From: CAVUBL01 sp963837945
GTDB lineage: Bacteria > Acidobacteriota > Thermoanaerobaculia > Multivoradales > DATKCC01
Length of the DNA stretch: 64,000 nucleotides
NCBI GenBank assembly: GCA_963837945.1
Contig: CAWIQD010000003.1
Location: forward strand, 248,001-312,000
Reading direction: 5' to 3'
The notes under the pieces were generated by a model. It had not been told where the DNA came from and did no database searches. It was given only the letters and a program-made list of their open reading frames with translations. Made by a program: the position numbers and the translations under genes. This document shows positions 26,359 through 35,008 of the stretch, one piece after another; within the stretch, counting starts at the first letter, position 1, and the number at the start of each line of letters is the position of its first letter.

Positions 26359-28403
26359 GCGACGGAGACAGCCGGCCTGCCGCCGCGGGGGACTCCCGCC
26401 CCATCTCGATCTGGCGGCCGCGGAGTCGGGAAGGCCGCCTCGTCTGGGAGCGGCCCGCCCCCGGCCCCTTCGGCGACCACCACGCGCCGCGGATCGAGCT
26501 CGCGCCCAGGACGGGACCGCTCCCCCGGCGCGTCTGCCTGCTCGGCGAATCGGCGGCCGCCGGCTACCTCTACGCTCCGCACGCGACCCCGGCCCGCGTG
26601 CTCGAGGAGCAGCTCGCCGCGGTGTCGGGCCCGCACCGCTGGGAGGTGATCGACCTCGCCCGCACCAACGAGACCCTCGGCCCCCTGGTCGCGACCGCCG
26701 AGGCGGTTTTGCAGCTCGAGCCGGACCTCCTGGTGGTCTTCGCCGGCAACAATTTCAATCTCCTCGAGACCGCCGAGGTCTCGCCCTATTTCCCGTCGAC
26801 CGACGGTCGCCGGCGGCTGGCGGCGGCGCTCGCCCAGGCCGGTCCCGCGGGCGCCGTCGGTCTCGCCCGCCGCACCCTCGCCGGCCGCGTGGGCGAGGCG
26901 CTCGACCGGCTCGCCGGGATCGCGCGCGCGGCCGCGGTCCCGCTCCTGCTGGTGATCCCGGAGGTGAGCCTGGCCGACTGGGCGAGCCCCCAGCCGACCC
27001 TCTGGCTGCCGGGTGACGGCGTCGGCCGTTGGCACCGCCTCCACGACGAGGCCCGCGCCGCCCTCGGGCGCGCAGACTGGAGCGGTGCCGAGGCCGCGGC
27101 CTGGCGGATGAACGCGCTCGACGGCTCGTCCTCTCCGACCGCCTTCCGGCTCCTCGCCCGAGCCTGGCGCGGCGCCGGCCGGGAGCCGGAAGCCCGCGAC
27201 GCGGCGCTCGCCGAGGTCGACTCCGTGCACTACCCGCTCCTCGCCTGCCTCGCCGCTCCGCAGGCGACCACCGCCGCCCGTTCACTCCTCGCCGCGGCGG
27301 CCGACCGGCACGGGCTCGCCCGCGTCGACCTGCGGCCGCTCTTCGCGTCCCACACCGGCTCGGTCCTCCCCGGCCGCCGGATGTTCCTCGACTACTGCCA
27401 CCTGACCCTCGAAGGGATGGCGGTGGCGATGGCCGCGGTCGCCGAGCGGGCCCTCCGTCTCTGCCCCGCGCCCGGCGATCCGCCGCTGCCGTGGCGCGAG
27501 GTCCTCGAGCGCTCGGGCCCGCCCCGGATCGCGCCCGAGGCCGACGCCGCGGCCTGGCTCGGCGCTGCGGTCCACACCGCCCACCGCCTGCTCGCCTCGC
27601 CGCCGGCACCCGGAACGGCCGCGGAGGAGCGCCCCGCGCTCCTCGCGCACTGGTGCCGGAGCGCTCTCGACCGCTCGCCGGGCGTCGCCCGCGCGATGCT
27701 CGACCTCGCCGCCGCCCGGCTGGCGCCCTGGCCGGCGGTGCTCACCGCCGCCCTCGAGAGGCTCCAGGACTCGCCCTACCGCCTGGGGTTCCAGCACGGC
27801 TTGCGCTGGTCAGGTCTCGACGGCGAGCTGCTGCGGGCGTTCGGAGCTGCTCTCGCGACGACGGATCGCCCGGAGGCGGCCGATCTCGAGCGGCTGCTGG
27901 AGGAGGCGGGCCGGGGCCCAGCGGCCTCGCCGGGCGACCTCGCGCGCGGCGACCGGTACCTCGCGGAGCCGCTGGCCCGTTTCTACCCCGAGGCGATGGA
28001 CGAGGGCGACCCGGATCGCCGGGCCACGCTCCGCTCTCCCTGGCCGTACACCGGCTTCCACGTCGTCTCGCGCGGCTCCGGGCCTGTCCGCCTCGAGCTC
28101 ACCGCCCGCCTGCCACCGATCCCCGGGGCCGAGGGCCGCCGCCGCGGCAGCGCCGCGGTCCTGGTCGCGGGACGGCGGGTGGGCCGGGTGCGGCTGGACG
28201 AACGCTGGCGGCGCTCGCTCCTGCGAGTGCCCGCGGGCCTCCTCGGCTCCGGGGTCCAGCGGATCGACCTCGCCTGGCCGGCGCCGCCGCCGGTGGGCGA
28301 GGAGGCCCTCGACGCGGCTCGCCGGCGGCTGGAGCGGGGGGTGGACGCGGATCTCCACCCGGTCTTCGGCGAGGTCTTCTCCCTCGCGCTCGACCGCGGA
28401 TGA
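26355..28403 (+). CDS. SGNH/GDSL-hydrolase-like protein with C-terminal extension
   Basis: 682 residues. Residues about 55-370 carry SGNH-type blocks in order: VCLLGESAAAGY (block I, Ser in GES), VVFAGNNF (block III, N-containing) and DYCHLTLEGM (block V, Asp-x-x-His). This suggests an esterase or O-acyltransferase-like active site. The second half is helical, then ends in a beta-rich segment (VRLELTARLPP, SAAVLVAGRRVGRVRL) that may bind a carbohydrate. No signal peptide. ATG 26355 overlaps the carbamoyltransferase stop by 4 bp, so both probably modify one molecule. The exact chemistry is unknown. Confidence 0.7.
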   Translation: MSDGDSRPAAAGDSRPISIWRPRSREGRLVWERPAPGPFGDHHAPRIELAPRTGPLPRRVCLLGESAAAGYLYAPHATPARVLEEQLAAVSGPHRWEVIDLARTNETLGPLVATAEAVLQLEPDLLVVFAGNNFNLLETAEVSPYFPSTDGRRRLAAALAQAGPAGAVGLARRTLAGRVGEALDRLAGIARAAAVPLLLVIPEVSLADWASPQPTLWLPGDGVGRWHRLHDEARAALGRADWSGAEAAAWRMNALDGSSSPTAFRLLARAWRGAGREPEARDAALAEVDSVHYPLLACLAAPQATTAARSLLAAAADRHGLARVDLRPLFASHTGSVLPGRRMFLDYCHLTLEGMAVAMAAVAERALRLCPAPGDPPLPWREVLERSGPPRIAPEADAAAWLGAAVHTAHRLLASPPAPGTAAEERPALLAHWCRSALDRSPGVARAMLDLAAARLAPWPAVLTAALERLQDSPYRLGFQHGLRWSGLDGELLRAFGAALATTDRPEAADLERLLEEAGRGPAASPGDLARGDRYLAEPLARFYPEAMDEGDPDRRATLRSPWPYTGFHVVSRGSGPVRLELTARLPPIPGAEGRRRGSAAVLVAGRRVGRVRLDERWRRSLLRVPAGLLGSGVQRIDLAWPAPPPVGEEALDAARRRLERGVDADLHPVFGEVFSLALDRG

Positions 28404-28550
28404 ACGCATCCCCCCCGCCGATCGATCGGATCGCCCCCCTCACCCTCGGTCCCTCTCCCACCCTCCGGGGGGCGAGGGACGCCCCCGCCCCGTATCGCTG
28501 CGCTGAAGAACTCGGTTCATTCGCCACGACCTGGCCCAGGGTAGACGTCT

Positions 28551-28713
28551 AGTGGTCCGTCAATCTTCAATTGCCAGGGTATCTGGCGCGGATCTCGCGT
28601 CGCTGGCCAGGCGCTCCGACGTAGGCGTAGCGGGGCCTACGTCGCGGAGGAGCAACGCCGCCAGGGGCGGGAAGGACCGCCAGGACACGGCAATCGAAGG
28701 TTGACGGACTACT
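28551..28713. repeat. 163-bp palindromic element with 25-bp terminal inverted repeats (MITE/REP-like)
   Basis: The left end at 28551-28575 (AGTGGTCCGTCAATCTTCAA...) and the reverse complement of the right end at 28689-28713 agree at 22 of 25 positions. In the middle, CGACGTAGGC (28617-28626) and GCCTACGTCG (28635-28644) are perfect arms around an 8-nt loop, and the arms in between also align imperfectly. The element fills most of the 308-bp gap between two convergent genes and overlaps the stop codon of the GGDEF-EAL gene. Before it, 28404-28550 holds a C-rich stretch with a GTCCCTC/GAGGGAC stem and no gene. No transposase is present. Confidence 0.7.
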
Positions 28714-31105
28714 AGGCTCCCTTGGTGCCGTCCTGGACCAAGCGGAGCCCGCCCCAGCTCCCGGGCATCAGGCGCTCGGCCTCGGCGGCCTCGACCGGCG
28801 GCGAGAAGAGGAAACCCTGGGCCCGGGGACAGCGCAGCCGCGCCAGTAGGACCCGCTGGGCCTCGGTCTCGACCCCTTCGGCGATCACCTCGATCCCGAG
28901 GTTGCTCGCCAGGGTGATGATCGACTCCACGATCTCCAGGTTTCCTCGGCCGTCCTCCATGTGACGGATGAACGAGCGATCGATCTTGAGCGCCTGGATC
29001 GCGAACTGGTGCAGGTAGCTCAGCGAGGAGTAGCCGGTGCCGAAGTCGTCGATGTGGACGTTGACCCCCAGACGGCGGAGCGCCTGGACCACCTCGACGT
29101 GACGGTCCGAGCCCTCCATCAGGGCGCTCTCGGTGATCTCGAGGTTGAGGCGGGAGGGCTCGATGCCGGCGCCCCGGACCGTCGCCTCCACGCGCTCGAC
29201 CAGGTCGGCCTGCCGGAACTGCCGGGCCGAGAGGTTGACGCTCACGAACAGCGGTTGGCCGGCGCCGGCGCGCTCCTGGAACAGGGCGAGCCGCGCGCAG
29301 GCCGTGCGCAAGACCTGCTCGCCGAGCTCGACGATCAGCCCCGTCTCCTCGGCGGTGGCGATGAACTCGGCGGGATGAATCAGACCGCGCTCCGGGTGGC
29401 GCCACCGGACCAGCGCCTCGAAGCCCGCGATCCGGCCCGTGGCCACGGTCACGATCGGCTGGTAGTGGACCACCAGCTCGCCGCGCTCGACCGCCCGGCG
29501 GAGATCGGTCTCGAGCTGGAGGCGGGCGACCACTTCGGCGTGCATCGCCGGATCGAAGACGCGGCAGGCGCCGCCGCCCTCGAGCTTGGTGCGGTACATC
29601 GCGATGTCGGCGTCCCGAAGAAGGTCGTCCGGAGCGTCGTAGTCGCGATCGGAGAGCACGATCCCGATGCCGGCCGAGAGCACCACGTCCTGGCCCTCGA
29701 CCTCGATCGGCGCGGCGAGATCTTCGAGGATCCGCCCGGCGATCGTGCTCGCGAGCTCGACGTCGGTGACCTGGTCGAGGAAGATCGTGAACTCGTCACC
29801 CCCCAGCCGCGCCACGATGTCCCCGGCGCGCAGGCAGCGCAGCAGGCAGGCCCCGACGGCGACCAGCACCCGGTCCCCGGCGAGGTGCCCGAGGCTGTCG
29901 TTGACCAGCTTGAAGCGGTCGATGTCGAGGAAGAGGACCGCGAAGCCGTAGTCGGGGTCTCTCACCCGGCGGCGGAAGGCCCGGCGCAGGATGTCGGTGA
30001 ACAGCGCCCGGTTCGGCAGGCCGGTGAGGGCGTCGTGGAGCGCGGCGTGCCGCAGCTGCTCCTCGGCGAGGCGACGCTCGGTCACGTCGGTCAGCGACCC
30101 GGCCATGCGGTAGGGCCGCCCCGCCTCGTCGCGCACCGCGATGCCGCGCACCAGCATCCAGGAATAGGTCCCGTTGCCATTCAGGATGCGGTGCTCGTGC
30201 TCGAAGTGGGGGCTGCCGTTCTCGAGGTGCGAGGCGAGGCTCCGCTCCATCCCGGCCAGGTCGTCGGGATGGACTCGGGACAGCCACTCGGAGGAGCCGT
30301 CGCCCAGCTCGTCCTCGCCGTATCCGAGCAGCTCCTTCCAGCGCGGCGAGTAGAAGACGCGGTCGCGGAGCAGGTCCCAGTCCCAGAGGCCGGCACCGGC
30401 GCCCCGCGCCGCCAGAGCGTAGCGCTCCTCGCTCGCGCGCAGCGCCTCCTCGGCCCGCTTGCGCTGGGTGATGTCGCGGTAGATGCCGTAGATCGCCACC
30501 TGCCCGGCCTCGGTGTGGATCGGGGTGCCGAGGATCGAGACCTGCACCGGAGAGCCGTCCTTGCGGCGCCGGACCGCCTCGACGTGGACCGTCTCGCCTA
30601 GGGTGACGCTCGCGGTCAGGGACGACGCCTCCGCCCGCTCCTCCTCAGGCGCGATGAGATCGTTGATCGGGCGGCCGTCGGCCTCGGCGGCGCTGTAGCC
30701 GAAGAGCTCCTCGAACTTCGGGTTGACCCGCTGCACGCGGTCCTCGTTGTCGAGCAGAACGACCGCCTCGGGCGAGCTGTTGAACAGCCGTTCGAGCTGC
30801 GCCTTTTCGATCCGTAGCTCGCGTTGCGAGCGCTGGCGCTCGACCAGGGAGCGGCCGGCCGAGACCACCGCCAGCAGCGCGAACAGGCTCGCCCCGAGGC
30901 CGGTCGCCTGCTCGCCCCAGCCGACGCTAGGGGGCAGCACCGAGGGCGCCACCGGAGCTTCCATGAGGGCCTGGTGGAGGGCGAGCAGCGCGGGCAGCGC
31001 GCCGAGAAAGACCAAGCGGGCGTCGCGCAGGCGCCAGAGGATCGCCAACGCCCAGATGATCGCCGCCAGGTCGGCGACCAGGGAGAGCACTACGAAAGGA
31101 GGCAC
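28712..31105 (-). CDS. Membrane PAS-PAS-GGDEF-EAL cyclic-di-GMP regulator
   Basis: 797 residues. About three N-terminal membrane helices (VVLSLVADLAAIIWALAIL; VFLGALPALLALHQAL; GLGASLFALLAVVSAG), then a coiled linker and two PAS domains (LFNSSPEAVVLLDNEDRVQ; ERYALAARGAGAGLWDWDL). A GGDEF domain follows, with intact GGDEF near residue 435 and an RxxD inhibitory site (RAGD) five residues before it. The C-terminal EAL domain has FEALVRWRHP, NLEITESALM and DDFGTGYSSL. Both synthase and phosphodiesterase residues look intact. Start GTG 31105 follows a TACTCT hexamer by 10 nt; a second GTG at 31090 is possible. Confidence 0.88.
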   Translation of the reverse strand: MPPFVVLSLVADLAAIIWALAILWRLRDARLVFLGALPALLALHQALMEAPVAPSVLPPSVGWGEQATGLGASLFALLAVVSAGRSLVERQRSQRELRIEKAQLERLFNSSPEAVVLLDNEDRVQRVNPKFEELFGYSAAEADGRPINDLIAPEEERAEASSLTASVTLGETVHVEAVRRRKDGSPVQVSILGTPIHTEAGQVAIYGIYRDITQRKRAEEALRASEERYALAARGAGAGLWDWDLLRDRVFYSPRWKELLGYGEDELGDGSSEWLSRVHPDDLAGMERSLASHLENGSPHFEHEHRILNGNGTYSWMLVRGIAVRDEAGRPYRMAGSLTDVTERRLAEEQLRHAALHDALTGLPNRALFTDILRRAFRRRVRDPDYGFAVLFLDIDRFKLVNDSLGHLAGDRVLVAVGACLLRCLRAGDIVARLGGDEFTIFLDQVTDVELASTIAGRILEDLAAPIEVEGQDVVLSAGIGIVLSDRDYDAPDDLLRDADIAMYRTKLEGGGACRVFDPAMHAEVVARLQLETDLRRAVERGELVVHYQPIVTVATGRIAGFEALVRWRHPERGLIHPAEFIATAEETGLIVELGEQVLRTACARLALFQERAGAGQPLFVSVNLSARQFRQADLVERVEATVRGAGIEPSRLNLEITESALMEGSDRHVEVVQALRRLGVNVHIDDFGTGYSSLSYLHQFAIQALKIDRSFIRHMEDGRGNLEIVESIITLASNLGIEVIAEGVETEAQRVLLARLRCPRAQGFLFSPPVEAAEAERLMPGSWGGLRLVQDGTKGA

Positions 31106-31115
31106 GGGCCGGTCG

Positions 31116-31121
31116 AGAGTA
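31116..31121 (-). promoter_or_regulatory. Extended -10-like TACTCT before the GGDEF-EAL gene
   Basis: TGG-TACTCT on the minus strand (a TGn extended -10 form) ends 10 nt before GTG 31105. No Shine-Dalgarno is present, which favours a leaderless mRNA. This supports the chosen start. Confidence 0.4.
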
Positions 31122-31158
31122 CCACGGCAGACCTTGCCAGAGATGCCGAAAGCTCGGG

Positions 31159-31902
31159 TCAACCGCTCAGGCGGTGATCGAGGTAGCGGGCCAGGTTTCC
31201 GGCGTCCTCGACCGCGTGTCCGCCGAGGTCGTTGTTGAAGTAGGCGAAGACGTCCAGGCCGTCGTCCAGCCAGGCGGCGATCCGGTCCGCCTCGGCGCTC
31301 AGGCGCTGCGGGCTGTAGCCGCCGGCGTAGTCCTCGCCGTGGTAGCGCAGGTAGAGCCAGTCGGCCGTCAGCTCTCGCGGATGGTCGTCGATCATGTCGT
31401 GAAGGCACAGGGCCGCGCCGTGGTCGCGCAGGACGTCGAAGACCGCGGCGCACAGCCAGCTCGGGTCGCGAACCTCGACCGCCCAGCGGTGCGCCGAGGG
31501 CGCCGCGTCCAGGAAGGCCGCGAGGCGCTCCGGGTCGGCTCCCCAGTGAGGCGGGAGCTGTACCAGGATCGGCCCCAGCCGGTCCTCCAGGCGCTCGGCG
31601 CGCTCGAGGAAGGTACCGATCGTCCCCTCCGGATCTTTGAGCTTCTTCATGTGGCTCCCGTAGCGACTGAACTTGACGGCGTAGCAGAACCCCTCGGGCG
31701 CCCGCTCGCGCCAGTCGTCGAAGGTCTCCGCCTCCGGCAGCTGGTAGAAGGTGTTGTTGATCTCCACCGAGTCGAAGCGCTCGGCGTAGCGCCCGAACCA
31801 CTCGTCCTTCGGCAGGTCCTCGGGGTAAAAAACTCCCCGCCAGTGGTCGTACTGGTACCCGGAGGTGCCCAGGTGGAGGGTCCCTGGCGTCGCGTTCGCC
31901 AA
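31159..31902 (-). CDS. DUF72 family protein
   Basis: 247 residues of the widespread DUF72 TIM-barrel family, whose function is unknown. Marks are LHLGTSGYQYDHWRGVFYP, FDSVEINNTFYQLP, FCYAVKFSRYGSHMKKL, LGPILVQLPPHW, WAVEVRDPSW and YFNNDLGGHAVEDA. Full length for the family. The start must be TTG at 31902: an in-frame TGA, which is also the stop of the upstream lipoprotein gene, lies three codons before it, and there is no later ATG/GTG before the conserved core. AAGG precedes the TTG. It is co-directional with the lipoprotein gene, 6 bp away. Confidence 0.87.
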   Translation of the reverse strand: MANATPGTLHLGTSGYQYDHWRGVFYPEDLPKDEWFGRYAERFDSVEINNTFYQLPEAETFDDWRERAPEGFCYAVKFSRYGSHMKKLKDPEGTIGTFLERAERLEDRLGPILVQLPPHWGADPERLAAFLDAAPSAHRWAVEVRDPSWLCAAVFDVLRDHGAALCLHDMIDDHPRELTADWLYLRYHGEDYAGGYSPQRLSAEADRIAAWLDDGLDVFAYFNNDLGGHAVEDAGNLARYLDHRLSG

Positions 31903-31908
31903 CGGCCT

Positions 31909-32541
31909 TCAGGTTCCCTGCGCCGTTGGGGCGGCGCCGTCGGGCAACCGGCACCTGGCCGCGCCCTGAGCCGACTGGTCCCCGGCGCTGCCGGCGACCT
32001 TGCCCTGGAACGAGATCGCGAGCTCGGCCTTGAACGCGGGGTCCGCGCCGCTCGTCTGGTCGACCCCGACGTCGACCGGGCCCGACGAGCGCTTGGCGCC
32101 GGTCAGCCCCAGCTCCCCGGTGTAGGTGTCGGTGCCGTGGAAGCCGGGAATCGAGAGGCCGTAGAGCTCCTTGCCGGCGGGCCGGGGGCGCAGCGCCACC
32201 CGCAGCTCGCCGGTCGCCGGCTCGAGCGAGCAGACCGCGTCGCCCGTGACCTGCCGGCCCTCCGCCGCGCCGCCCGCAACCGGCGCCCCGGCTTGCGGGG
32301 TCGGAGCTCCCGCTTGCGAGGCCGGACCCAGGCGGAGCTCGAACTTGCCTGCCGCGGTCTCGAGGACCCTGGCCTTCTCGGCCGGAACGCCTTCGGCCTG
32401 GGCGGCCTGGGCCTTCGCCTGGTCGACGCTCCGTCGAGTCGCCTCTCCCTGTCCGCATCCCGGTGCGGTCAGGACGAGGGCACCCAGAGCCAGCGCCGGG
32501 AGCCCCGCCCCGAGCCTCCGCCATCGTCGCATCGCCACCAT
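31909..32541 (-). CDS. Hypothetical lipoprotein
   Basis: 210 residues with a lipoprotein signal: basic MVAMRRWRR, a hydrophobic core, and lipobox LTAPGC. The mature part is Ala/Gly/Gln-rich. It includes a low-complexity PTPQAGAPVAGGAAEG spacer and then a predicted beta domain (GKELYGLSIPGFHGTD, ELGLTGAKRSSGPVDV, FKAELAISFQGKV). I do not recognise the family. Start ATG 32541 has GGGGA 6 nt upstream; ATG 32532 is the alternative. It is transcribed away from PBP1A across a 149-bp gap and shares a transcript with DUF72. Confidence 0.65.
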   Translation of the reverse strand: MVAMRRWRRLGAGLPALALGALVLTAPGCGQGEATRRSVDQAKAQAAQAEGVPAEKARVLETAAGKFELRLGPASQAGAPTPQAGAPVAGGAAEGRQVTGDAVCSLEPATGELRVALRPRPAGKELYGLSIPGFHGTDTYTGELGLTGAKRSSGPVDVGVDQTSGADPAFKAELAISFQGKVAGSAGDQSAQGAARCRLPDGAAPTAQGT

Positions 32542-32690
32542 GAGCTGTCCCCTTCCGTCGGTCGTCCCCCGGCCGTCGCCCATGCAACCCTCGCTCCAGA
32601 GGCCGGAAGGGATCTTGCAATCAGCGAATCGGGAGAGGGCCCTCGAAGCTCCGAGCCGGCTCGCGGCCCGGAGCTCCGGGGAGACCGACG

Positions 32691-34997
32691 ATGAACGCAC
32701 TCCGCCACCTTCGAGACCGCCTCCGACGCCGGACCGGCGCACCGGCGCCCGCGTGGCTGGCGGCGAGCGCCGCGGCCCTGGCGCTCGCCGCTCTCGGCGC
32801 GCTCGCCGCCGTGATCGCCGCGGCCCACGCCTACGCGACTTGCGGCGGCGCAGGCTGTCCCGACGTCTCCCGGCTCGAGGCCCTTCGGCCGGGCCAGGCC
32901 CCGCTGCTGCTCGACCGCGACGGCCGGCCCTTCGCCAGGCTCCGCCCCGAGGGCCAGGGTCTGGCGACCCTCGCCGAGCTGCCGCCATACGTGGCCCAGG
33001 CATTCGTCGCGGTCGAGGACCGGCGCTTCTTCTCGCACCACGGCGTCGACTGGCGGCGGGTCGCCGGCGCCGCCTGGGCCAACCTCCGGGCCGGACGCCT
33101 GGAGGAGGGCTCGTCGACCCTCACCATGCAGCTCGCCCGCAATGCCTTCCGCGAGCGGCTCTCCGCCCGCGAGCGGAGCTTCGAGCGCAAGCTGGGCGAG
33201 GTGCGGGTGGCGCGCGCCATCGAGGCTCGGTTCGCCAAGCGCGACATCCTCGAGCTCTACCTGAACGAGATCTCCTTCGGAGGCGGCGCCCGCGGCATCG
33301 AGGCGGCGGCCCACCGCTACTTCGACCGCCCGGCGGCCGGCCTCGACCTCCCCCAGGCAGCTCTCCTGGCCGCCCTCCCGAAGGCGCCGTCGGACTACGA
33401 TCCGCGCCGCCATCCCGGCCGGGCGCTCGACCGCCGCAACCTGGTCCTCGCGCTGATGGCGGCGCAGGGGCGGATCGCAAGCGACGCCGCCGAGGCGGCC
33501 CGCCGGGCGCCCCTCGAGGTGGTGCCGGACCCGGGGCCGGCCACCGCCCGGCCGCCCGCCGCGCCCTACTTCGTCCAGGAGGTGCGCCGGGAGCTCGAGG
33601 AGCGCTTCGGCGACCGGCTCTACGATCGGCCCGTCCGGATCTTCACGACCCTCGACCGCCGGCTCCAGGACGCCGCGGAGGAGGCCCTCGCCCACCAGCT
33701 CCGCGCCGTCGAGAGCGGCCGGCGGGGCGCCTTCCACGGGCCACGGCACAGCGCATCGGCGACGGTCGACGAGGACGGGACCCCGTACCTCCAGGGAGCG
33801 GTGATCGTGCTTGAACCGGCCTCCGGCGACGTCCTCGCCTGGGTCGGCGGGCGGGACTTCTCCCAGTCGCGGTTCGACCGGGTCCGGCTCGGCCGGCGTC
33901 AGCTCGGCAGCGCGTTCAAGCCCTTCGTCTACGCCGCCGCGCTGGCCGAAGGCCACTCTCCGTCCGAGCTGGTCTCCGACCAGCCGCTGACCGTCGACCT
34001 GGGCCACGGGGAGGTCTGGCAGCCCGAGAACTTCGGCCATCGCTACGAGGGCGCGATCACCCTGCGCCAGGCGCTCGTCCAGTCGAAGAACGTCGCGACG
34101 GTGCGCTTGGCCCGGGCGGTGGGAGTCGGCGACGTCGCCTACCTCGCCCGGCTCGCCGGGTTCGACGCCGAGCTGCCGCGCGAGCCGTCGCTCGCCCTCG
34201 GCGCCGCCGCCGTCAGCCCCTTCGAGGTCGCCCGCGCCTACACGCCGTTCGCGACCCTCGGCGCCCGGGTCGAGCCCCGGCTGGTCCGGCGCATCGAGAG
34301 TGCCGACGGGCGCGTCCTGTGGCGCTCGCCACCCGACCGAGAGCGCCTCCTCGATCCCGGGCTCGCCTACCTGGTGACCGACATGCTGCGTGACGTGGTC
34401 GACCGCGGGACCGGCTTCCGGGTGCGCCAGGCCGGTTTCCGGGGGCCGGCCGCGGGCAAGACCGGCACCACCAACGACGGCCGGGACGCCTGGTTCGTGG
34501 GCTATACCCCGCGCGCCGTCGGCGTCGTCTGGATCGGTTTCGACCAGCCGCGGCGCATCCTCCCGCGCGCCACCGGCGGGCTGCTCGCGGCGCCGGTGTG
34601 GGGGCGGATGATGCGCGCGGGCACGGCCGGCGGCGAGGCCGACTGGCCCCGGCCGACCGACGTCGTCGAGTACCGGGTCGATCCGGCCTCCGGGCGGGTG
34701 CTGGCTCCCGGCTGCGAGCCGCTCGTCGGGGAGGCCGAGCGGGACGTCTTCCTCGCCGGCCTCACCCCCGCCGCGTCCTGCCCGCGCTGGCCCGATTCGG
34801 AGCCCGGCGAGGCGCTGCCGGTGGAGGCGTCCTTCCGGTTCTCCTCGCCCCCGGACCTTCCCGCCGCGAGCTCGTTCTCCGAGCCCGCCTGGGACCGGCC
34901 GAGCACCGGCGACGAGGACTCGCGGATCGAGATCGAGTGGCACGACCCACCGCCGGCCCCGCTGCCGGGCTCGCCGGCCGGGCCGCCGAGGCGGTAG
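32691..34997 (+). CDS. Class A penicillin-binding protein 1A
   Basis: 768 residues, bifunctional peptidoglycan synthase. There is one N-terminal membrane anchor (about 22-47). The glycosyltransferase 51 domain has its catalytic Glu109 in EDRRFFSHHGVD and EEGSSTLTMQLARN. The transpeptidase domain has Ser407 in GSAFKPFVY, SKN, and KTGTTND at Lys590. An acidic, Pro-rich tail ends the protein. GGGGAG lies a few nt before ATG 32691. Its stop codon forms the first bases of a -10-like TAGGCT for the next gene. Confidence 0.93.
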   Translation: MNALRHLRDRLRRRTGAPAPAWLAASAAALALAALGALAAVIAAAHAYATCGGAGCPDVSRLEALRPGQAPLLLDRDGRPFARLRPEGQGLATLAELPPYVAQAFVAVEDRRFFSHHGVDWRRVAGAAWANLRAGRLEEGSSTLTMQLARNAFRERLSARERSFERKLGEVRVARAIEARFAKRDILELYLNEISFGGGARGIEAAAHRYFDRPAAGLDLPQAALLAALPKAPSDYDPRRHPGRALDRRNLVLALMAAQGRIASDAAEAARRAPLEVVPDPGPATARPPAAPYFVQEVRRELEERFGDRLYDRPVRIFTTLDRRLQDAAEEALAHQLRAVESGRRGAFHGPRHSASATVDEDGTPYLQGAVIVLEPASGDVLAWVGGRDFSQSRFDRVRLGRRQLGSAFKPFVYAAALAEGHSPSELVSDQPLTVDLGHGEVWQPENFGHRYEGAITLRQALVQSKNVATVRLARAVGVGDVAYLARLAGFDAELPREPSLALGAAAVSPFEVARAYTPFATLGARVEPRLVRRIESADGRVLWRSPPDRERLLDPGLAYLVTDMLRDVVDRGTGFRVRQAGFRGPAAGKTGTTNDGRDAWFVGYTPRAVGVVWIGFDQPRRILPRATGGLLAAPVWGRMMRAGTAGGEADWPRPTDVVEYRVDPASGRVLAPGCEPLVGEAERDVFLAGLTPAASCPRWPDSEPGEALPVEASFRFSSPPDLPAASSFSEPAWDRPSTGDEDSRIEIEWHDPPPAPLPGSPAGPPRR

Positions 34998-35000
34998 GCT
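34995..35000 (+). promoter_or_regulatory. -10-like TAGGCT, leaderless start candidate
   Basis: TAGGCT begins on the PBP1A stop codon and ends 8 nt before ATG 35009. There is no Shine-Dalgarno and no clear -35. Confidence 0.3.
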
Positions 35001-35008
35001 AACGGGCT

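Noticed and set aside
28551..28713. Insertion sequence
   Set aside because: Inverted ends are present but there is no room for a transposase; treated as a non-autonomous element.
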